From: Hamiltosporidium magnivora
Taxonomy: Eukaryota > Microsporidia > Dubosqiidae
NCBI GenBank assembly: GCA_004325065.1
Contig: PITI01000325.1
Span: 1 to 14,498 of the forward strand
DNA length: 14,498 bases
Reading direction: 5' to 3'
Shown here: piece after piece, positions 10,805 through 14,498 of the stretch
How the letters are laid out: the number at the start of each line of letters is the position of its first letter
Numbering within the stretch: the stretch's first letter is position 1
Translations under genes and position numbers: made by a program
The notes under the pieces: generated by a model
What the model was told of the DNA's origin: nothing
Databases searched by the model: none
What the model saw: the letters and a program-made list of their open reading frames with translations, nothing else

Positions 10805-11374
10805 ATGAAAGAAGGCGGTTTTTTATTAGAGAAAGACGAACAAAAGAAAATCGATCCAAAGAAAGATAAAGATATTATTTTGCCGTATGAGAACAATACA
10901 AGTTGTAAATTCTGTAGTAGTTTAAATATCGATGATGAAATGCACAATATTTTCGGAATTTTTGTATGCAGAGATTGCAGATATAAAGAATTGAAATTTA
11001 TTACCAAAACATCGTGTAAGAAAGACTATTTACTTACAGAAGAAGAAATATCAATATTTAAATATTTAGTTAGACCAAATCCGCACAAAGGGAATTGGAG
11101 TGATATGAATTTATATTTAAAGAACGAAATAGAAGCGTTTTCATTGAATAAGTATAAATCATTTGAGTTACTTGAAGAGGAAAAAAAGATACGATTGGAT
11201 AATCGACAGAAAAAAAATAAAAAAAAGTTTATTGGTAAAATTAGAGATTTAAAAAGAAGAACGCGTATATCTAAGAAAGAAATTAAAGAAGAAAAACATG
11301 TTCATAATTTTATTACTGTAGATGGAGTTACTAAATGTTCCTGTGGTATGGTTATTGAAATGGAAGATATTTAA
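10805..11374 (+). CDS. RAD14: XPA/Rad14 family DNA damage-binding protein (nucleotide excision repair)
   Basis: The 189-residue product is a compact XPA/Rad14 homologue, the scaffold protein that verifies damage and assembles the nucleotide excision repair complex in the nucleus. The zinc finger is intact: C34-x2-C37, 17 residues, then C55-x2-C58 (CKFC and CRDC), the same spacing as in human XPA. Next come ITKTSCKKDYLL (residues 66-77), the family's ITKT..K..YLL signature, and NPHKGNWSDMNLYL (92-105), matching its NPH...W.DM.LYL block in the DNA-binding domain. A basic helical region follows at about residues 127-163. The C-terminus has a second His/Cys cluster (HVH at 165-167, CSC at 178-180) resembling the C-terminal cluster implicated in TFIIH contact, with the last two Cys one residue closer than in human XPA. 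Only about 33 residues precede the finger, so most of the N-terminal region that contacts repair partners in longer homologues is missing. The start is the only plausible ATG, and a CCC motif sits just upstream. No intron is seen. Confidence 0.93.
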   Translation: MKEGGFLLEKDEQKKIDPKKDKDIILPYENNTSCKFCSSLNIDDEMHNIFGIFVCRDCRYKELKFITKTSCKKDYLLTEEEISIFKYLVRPNPHKGNWSDMNLYLKNEIEAFSLNKYKSFELLEEEKKIRLDNRQKKNKKKFIGKIRDLKRRTRISKKEIKEEKHVHNFITVDGVTKCSCGMVIEMEDI

Positions 11375-11456
11375 CAAATAATTCTTTTGTGATATTTTAA
11401 CATGTGATTTTATTTTAAAAATGTTAAAAATATAAAATACCTGTATTAAATATTTC

Positions 11457-11462
11457 AATAAA
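11457..11462 (+). terminator. Candidate polyadenylation signal of the XPA gene
   Basis: AATAAA occurs 83 bases after the XPA stop codon, in the sense orientation, followed by slightly more G/C-containing sequence. The hexamer is common by chance in DNA this AT-rich, so the call rests mainly on its position. Confidence 0.3.
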
Positions 11463-11577
11463 GAAAGCCTTCTTAATGTGAATTAGACAATTGGTTTCTA
11501 CTGTTTTATAGAATTGAAAAACAGCGGTGTTCAGTTTTTATTCATAAAATTATTGACTAGATGGCTATTATAAATTA

Positions 11578-11582
11578 ATAAT
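11578..11582. repeat. Left copy of putative 5-bp target-site duplication (ATAAT)
   Basis: ATAAT directly abuts the left TG of the element and recurs directly after the right CA. It is informative only in combination with the inverted ends, because the word is common here. Confidence 0.4.
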
Positions 11583-11689
11583 TGTCACGGGTCAATAAAC
11601 CTTCGTGTCCAATAGAACCTACGTTATTTCTTCTACTCTTTATAAAGCTGAGAACACAGCCAACACCCTATACTTTTTATAAAGCCCTA
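11583..11689 (+). repeat. Left terminal inverted repeat of the transposon
   Basis: It starts TGTCACGGGTCAATAAAC and is matched by the reverse complement of 13185-13255. The first 48 bases are well conserved. The left copy then has about 36 extra bases before the inner shared block TAAAGCCCTA (11680-11689). A short internal duplication (TTTATAAAGC near 11639 and TTTATAAAGCC near 11676) may explain part of that difference. Confidence 0.75.
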
Positions 11690-12020
11690 CAATTACCATA
11701 CCCTTATAACCTATTTATCCTGGTTATTCATATACATCTTCTGATTCATATTCCTTCCTATTATTTCTTTTTCATCCTTTCTTGTCATTTTTTGTGTTAA
11801 AAATTTAGAATGTGTTTAATATGAAATAATGTTCTCATTCTTTTTCCCATTTATTTTTTGCTTTTGTTTATGTTTGTAAATTAAGAACTCTTTTAAACTT
11901 ATAGAAAATGCCCCTAAACAACTTAAATGGTTTAAAAATTTATTTAAAGTTTTACTTCCGCGTTTTTCTTTTCTTTTATGTTTTCATTTTACCTATAAAA
12001 AAGTGTAGTGCATAGTAATT

Positions 12021-12860
12021 TCAATGCCAAGAATGTAACTTGTAGAAAAATAAGTACCAACAACATATTTAAAGCTGCAAATATACAGGATTGTATAAAC
12101 GTACGAAATACAAAAGTTAAAATGATTGAAATTCTGAATTATAATATAAGTGACTTATATACAAAAACTTTTCAAAGTAGTAAGATAACTAACAAGACTT
12201 CACAATAAACAAAATATTCATTAAATTTTCTGTTTTTAACTTTATTATTTCGATTGAAATATAATCTGAAAACAGCCAAAATTTTAAAAAATTACTTTCG
12301 AAATCCTAATAACCTGTTCTGTATCAAAGTTATACAAGAAAGATTTCTCGAGCCAAAGGCAAATCGAATGCACCAATCAGACCATAAAATGATGGCTTGG
12401 AAGTACATTACAAAAAACTTGTAAGAAAGATGGATTGAAAATCTTAAATATGTTGTCTAGGTATAACAAAACAATGCATAGAGCAACAAACAATCTATAT
12501 TTATGCTTTGCTTCGAAGTAGCACGGTTTACTAATTCAATTTCAGGAAGCATAATGACTAAACGAAATGGTATAATCGTATCTTCTATTGTAATAGATTT
12601 TTATACAATTTTTACTGAAGAAAATGGGAGTTTTACACAGTGGAACCTTGAAATCGTCTTGGATGTGCATGAAGAATTGAATGGCAAATAACCCGTACAA
12701 CTATCATAATAGCTAATATTTCGAAAACGATAGCAAAATTGCAGCAGATGTTGCTAAGCATTTTAAAAACTATAGAGGAGGAATCGCAGAGATAAAAATT
12801 CAAATAAAATATCGACTGATCTGTCTATTAGAGATAAAGTTTAAAAAAACTTTTCATGAA
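12021..12860 (+). pseudogene. Broken DDE integrase/transposase (retroviral/Ty3-like core)
   Basis: Integrase landmarks occur in the expected order but in different frames. CQEC at 12025-12036 suits the Cys pair of the N-terminal HHCC finger; its His pair is not recognisable. A conserved Asp (GAT, 12089-12091) would be the first catalytic residue. SDLYTK and ITNKTS (about 12149-12205) match the strand that follows it. SENSQNF near 12265-12285 corresponds to the family's second-Asp motif (S-D-N-G-x-E-F), with Asp replaced by Glu. SQRQIECTNQTIK (about 12351-12389) carries the catalytic Glu at 12366-12368. RYNKTMHRATN (about 12459-12491) is the typical YN..HRAT block, followed by CFEV in another frame. 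RDKV at about 12830 recalls the start of the C-terminal GPY/F domain. Spacing is about 60 codons between the first and second catalytic positions and about 33 from there to the Glu, close to the family pattern. In-frame stops and frame changes make it nonfunctional. Confidence 0.78.
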
Positions 12861-13184
12861 TTAGAGACGAATAAAGCCTCCTTTTCACATTTTGTTCAAT
12901 TTTCAGTTTTTATAGGTACAGAATTTGATAGATAACATGATTGAAATGAAAAACAACGAAAGTAACTCAAGAACGGTTTTCTGGGGAGTAATAAAACGTA
13001 TTTGAATCATTTTGCAATTATAATAATGCATTTTTATTAATTAAATGTTGACATAAAAAGTTTTTTTAGGCTATCAAAAATTCAAAGTATTTTTTACCGG
13101 GGATTTCAATATAAACAATATATAAGCGCCTTTAAAACTGCCTTTATTGGGTTCTAAATTAAAATTACTTTTATTTTGCAAATA

Positions 13185-13255
13185 TAGGGCTTTAGGTGTA
13201 GGATATCGAAATTAACGGGGTTCTATTTGGAATGGAAGTTTATTGGCCCGTGACA
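13185..13255 (-). repeat. Right terminal inverted repeat of the transposon
   Basis: Its reverse complement begins TGTCACGGGCCAATAAAC and matches 11583-11689. The outer 48 bases (13208-13255) agree at 36 positions without gaps, and the inner block TAGGGCTTTA (13185-13194) is the complement of 11680-11689. Confidence 0.75.
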
Positions 13256-13975
13256 ATAATTATCATATCAATATGCATTTTTTTATTTGCATGCACAAAT
13301 AATTAAAATTTCCAAATTATGATGTACCTAAAAATTTTGGATGAAATATTTTATTTTTATTTCCTTGGAATCCTATTGTTTACCTCACTAAAATCTAATT
13401 GCAAGATTGGGATTTAAGTATTTTGTAATTGATAATACTCAAAAAAAAATTCAAACCAATTTTCACCTGCAGATAATATTAAAGCATGAAAAACCACACA
13501 ATAGCCGAAAACAAAATATTGTTAATATATTACGCTTTTACCCATCACAAGGTCAACTTATAAACATTTGAAATTTAATTAGAATTATTTATTAGAATTT
13601 TATCACGAGCATTGCATTTTTAGATACAAATTTATAATTAAAAAAAAGATTTTACATGAAAAACCGTTGAAATAATATTTTTGTTACAAATGTTACAAAA
13701 TTTTATACAAATCTTTATAAAAATGGAAAAATGTGTTAAAATAAACTCAATGAATTAAAAAAATATGATTTAATTCTAATTTAATTCATTTTCCCTTTTT
13801 TTAACAAATATTTAGATTTTAACAGTAAATAAAAGAATGTATTGGTTTTTCCATATTATTCATACCAAATATTTCAATACAACTCAATCATCTTCTTTAT
13901 TGAACACTTAAAAGAATTATAAGTGAATGAAAAGGAGATTTTTTATTTTATAAACTATACAATAAATATTTAAAA
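13256..13975. other. Gene-free AT-rich stretch
   Basis: I see no gene or RNA here. It opens with the right-hand ATAAT beside the transposon end. A short local repetition of TGTTACAAA appears near 13680-13700. The last 60 bases serve as upstream sequence for the lysine-rich gene, including a TATA-like TTTATAAA at 13947-13954, 21 bases before its ATG. Confidence 0.5.
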
Positions 13976-14350
13976 ATGTTTATTTCTATTTACATATTTG
14001 CGTTTCTATTTATTCTATTTCAAATACTAAACATTAAAGCTACTTCGGGAAACAAAACCAATTCAGATCTGACTGAAAATGTTTCTGACAAAACGAATAA
14101 AACAAAAGATTGTATTCAGAATACTGAAGCTAATAAAAAATTACAGGATCATGTCGATACAGAAAAAGTAAAAGATACTTCTAAACAAGTTGCTGATAAA
14201 ATTGGGGGTAAAAAAGATCAAGCGATCAATAAATCAAAGGAAATCACTAATAATGCAACGAAAAAAACTGCCAAGATTGCAAAAGGAAATACTAAAAAAG
14301 CGATAGAAAAAATTGAAACTAAACTTAATGACGCCAAAAAAGATCTTTAA
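13976..14350 (+). CDS. Small secreted lysine-rich, LEA-like helical protein, 124 aa
   Basis: The first 22 residues form a strong signal peptide: a hydrophobic core from residues 2 to 20 (FISIYIFAFLFILF), then a plausible cleavage after KA at 22. The mature part is polar and very rich in Lys, Asn, Thr, Asp and Ala. It has one Cys (residue 46) and no aromatic residues. Repetitive short units such as KDTSKQVADK, NKSKEITNNATKK and KKAIEKIETKL are low in hydrophobics with regularly spaced Ala, Val and Ile. This recalls group 3 LEA-type or amphipathic coiled segments, but I cannot assign a family. It is not obviously a polar tube protein, since those carry conserved cysteines. The region is less A/T-dominated than its flanks and the frame ends cleanly at a TAA. 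It is convergent with the gene entering from the right edge, with about 69 bp between the two stops. The role is unknown; the signal peptide indicates export or entry into the secretory pathway. Confidence 0.78.
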   Translation: MFISIYIFAFLFILFQILNIKATSGNKTNSDLTENVSDKTNKTKDCIQNTEANKKLQDHVDTEKVKDTSKQVADKIGGKKDQAINKSKEITNNATKKTAKIAKGNTKKAIEKIETKLNDAKKDL

Positions 14351-14419
14351 AATGAATTAAAAACAATTAAATTTGACTTTATTATTGTTTAATTTTTATA
14401 TTAATTTATATTTACTTAC

Positions 14420-14498
14420 TTATTTATTCCCTTCCTCTTTTTCCTCTCGGTGTCTAGGATTAACAAATGGAAATTTTCCAATTGCTTCTTTAAATCTG
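14420..14498 (-). CDS. C-terminal end of an unidentified protein (runs in from right edge)
   Basis: On the minus strand, 25 codons stay open from the right edge to a TAA at 14422-14420. The tail reads KEAIGKFPFVNPRH followed by a charged stretch (REEKEEGNK). This is far less A/T-biased in composition than the surrounding DNA, with Gly, Pro, Arg, His and Glu codons, and it looks like genuine coding sequence. Too little is visible to name a family. It is convergent with the lysine-rich gene, so the two transcripts probably end in or overlap the short A/T-rich gap between them. Confidence 0.55.
   Translation of the reverse strand, partial: RFKEAIGKFPFVNPRHREEKEEGNK

Larger units (their letters stand above)
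11583..13255 (+). mobile_element. Decayed integrase-encoding transposon with terminal inverted repeats
   Basis: The element spans 1673 bp. It begins TGTCACGGG and ends CCCGTGACA. The outermost 48 bases of the two ends match at 36 positions, without gaps, when one is reverse-complemented, and a further block (TAAAGCCCTA) matches deeper inside. ATAAT lies immediately outside both ends (11578-11582 and 13256-13260), consistent with a 5-bp target duplication, although this is A/T sequence. Between the ends is a single broken gene related to retroviral/Ty3-type integrases. TG...CA ends with a short target duplication are also typical of LTR elements. Here, however, the ends are inverted rather than direct, and no gag, protease or reverse transcriptase is seen. 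That combination resembles Ginger-type DNA transposons. The main alternative is two solo LTRs in opposite orientation flanking an integrase fragment. Multiple stops and frameshifts show it is inactive. Confidence 0.68.

Noticed and set aside
10801..11007. Minus-strand open frame overlapping the XPA gene
   Set aside because: Antisense shadow of the XPA coding region.
11249..11458. Minus-strand open frame overlapping the end of XPA
   Set aside because: Antisense shadow of XPA plus its 3' flank; starts with no supporting context.
11582..11800. Plus-strand open frame of 72 codons starting at the transposon end
   Set aside because: The TTG start coincides with the TGTCACGGG terminus. The sequence is the inverted repeat and its T/C-rich flank, so coding is unlikely.
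12008..12208. Open frame of 66 codons treated as a stand-alone gene
   Set aside because: It starts at GTG and is better explained as one surviving frame segment of the integrase relic (Asp and SDLYTK region).
12503..12691. Open frame of 62 codons with an ATG treated as a stand-alone gene
   Set aside because: It follows the YN..HRAT block of the integrase relic and begins with its CFEV segment, so it is part of the broken integrase gene.

Overview
The window is AT-rich (roughly three quarters A+T by eye) and sparsely coding. It carries one confidently recognised gene, an intron-less XPA/Rad14-type nucleotide excision repair protein. This fits a unicellular eukaryote. A very short, compact XPA with a CCC triplet a few bases before its ATG, next to a gene-poor AT-rich desert, best suits a microsporidian with an expanded genome. 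Other AT-rich protists or early fungi are not excluded, because no rRNA, tRNA or lineage-specific marker is present.

Layout. (1) Positions 1-203 hold the 5' part of a minus-strand gene that runs off the left edge and begins with a signal-peptide-like segment. (2) Positions 204 to about 10474 contain no convincing gene. Inside this desert lie two strongly diverged direct copies of a repeat of about 500 bp, near 1290-1810 and 6475-6995. They keep a near-constant offset of 5.19-5.20 kb over several hundred bases. (3) Positions 10475-11374 hold a divergent pair: a possible 66-residue two-membrane-segment protein on the minus strand, then the XPA gene on the plus strand. (4) Positions 11583-13255 are a decayed mobile element. 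It has terminal inverted repeats beginning TGTCACGGG, flanking ATAAT copies, and a broken integrase of the retroviral/Ty3 DDE type between them. Inverted ends plus an integrase-only interior resemble integrase-encoding DNA transposons (Ginger-like) more than an LTR retrotransposon. (5) Positions 13976-14350 encode a small lysine-rich protein with a signal peptide and a repetitive, LEA-like helical body. (6) Positions 14420-14498 hold the C-terminal end of a minus-strand gene entering from the right edge, convergent with the lysine-rich gene.

No operon or shared pathway links these genes. The XPA and small membrane genes share a 129-bp intergenic space that presumably holds both promoters. The TE relic sits 208 bp beyond the XPA stop codon, between two gene islands. 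Most other long open frames in the window lack an ATG or lie in T-rich sequence, and I treat them as chance.
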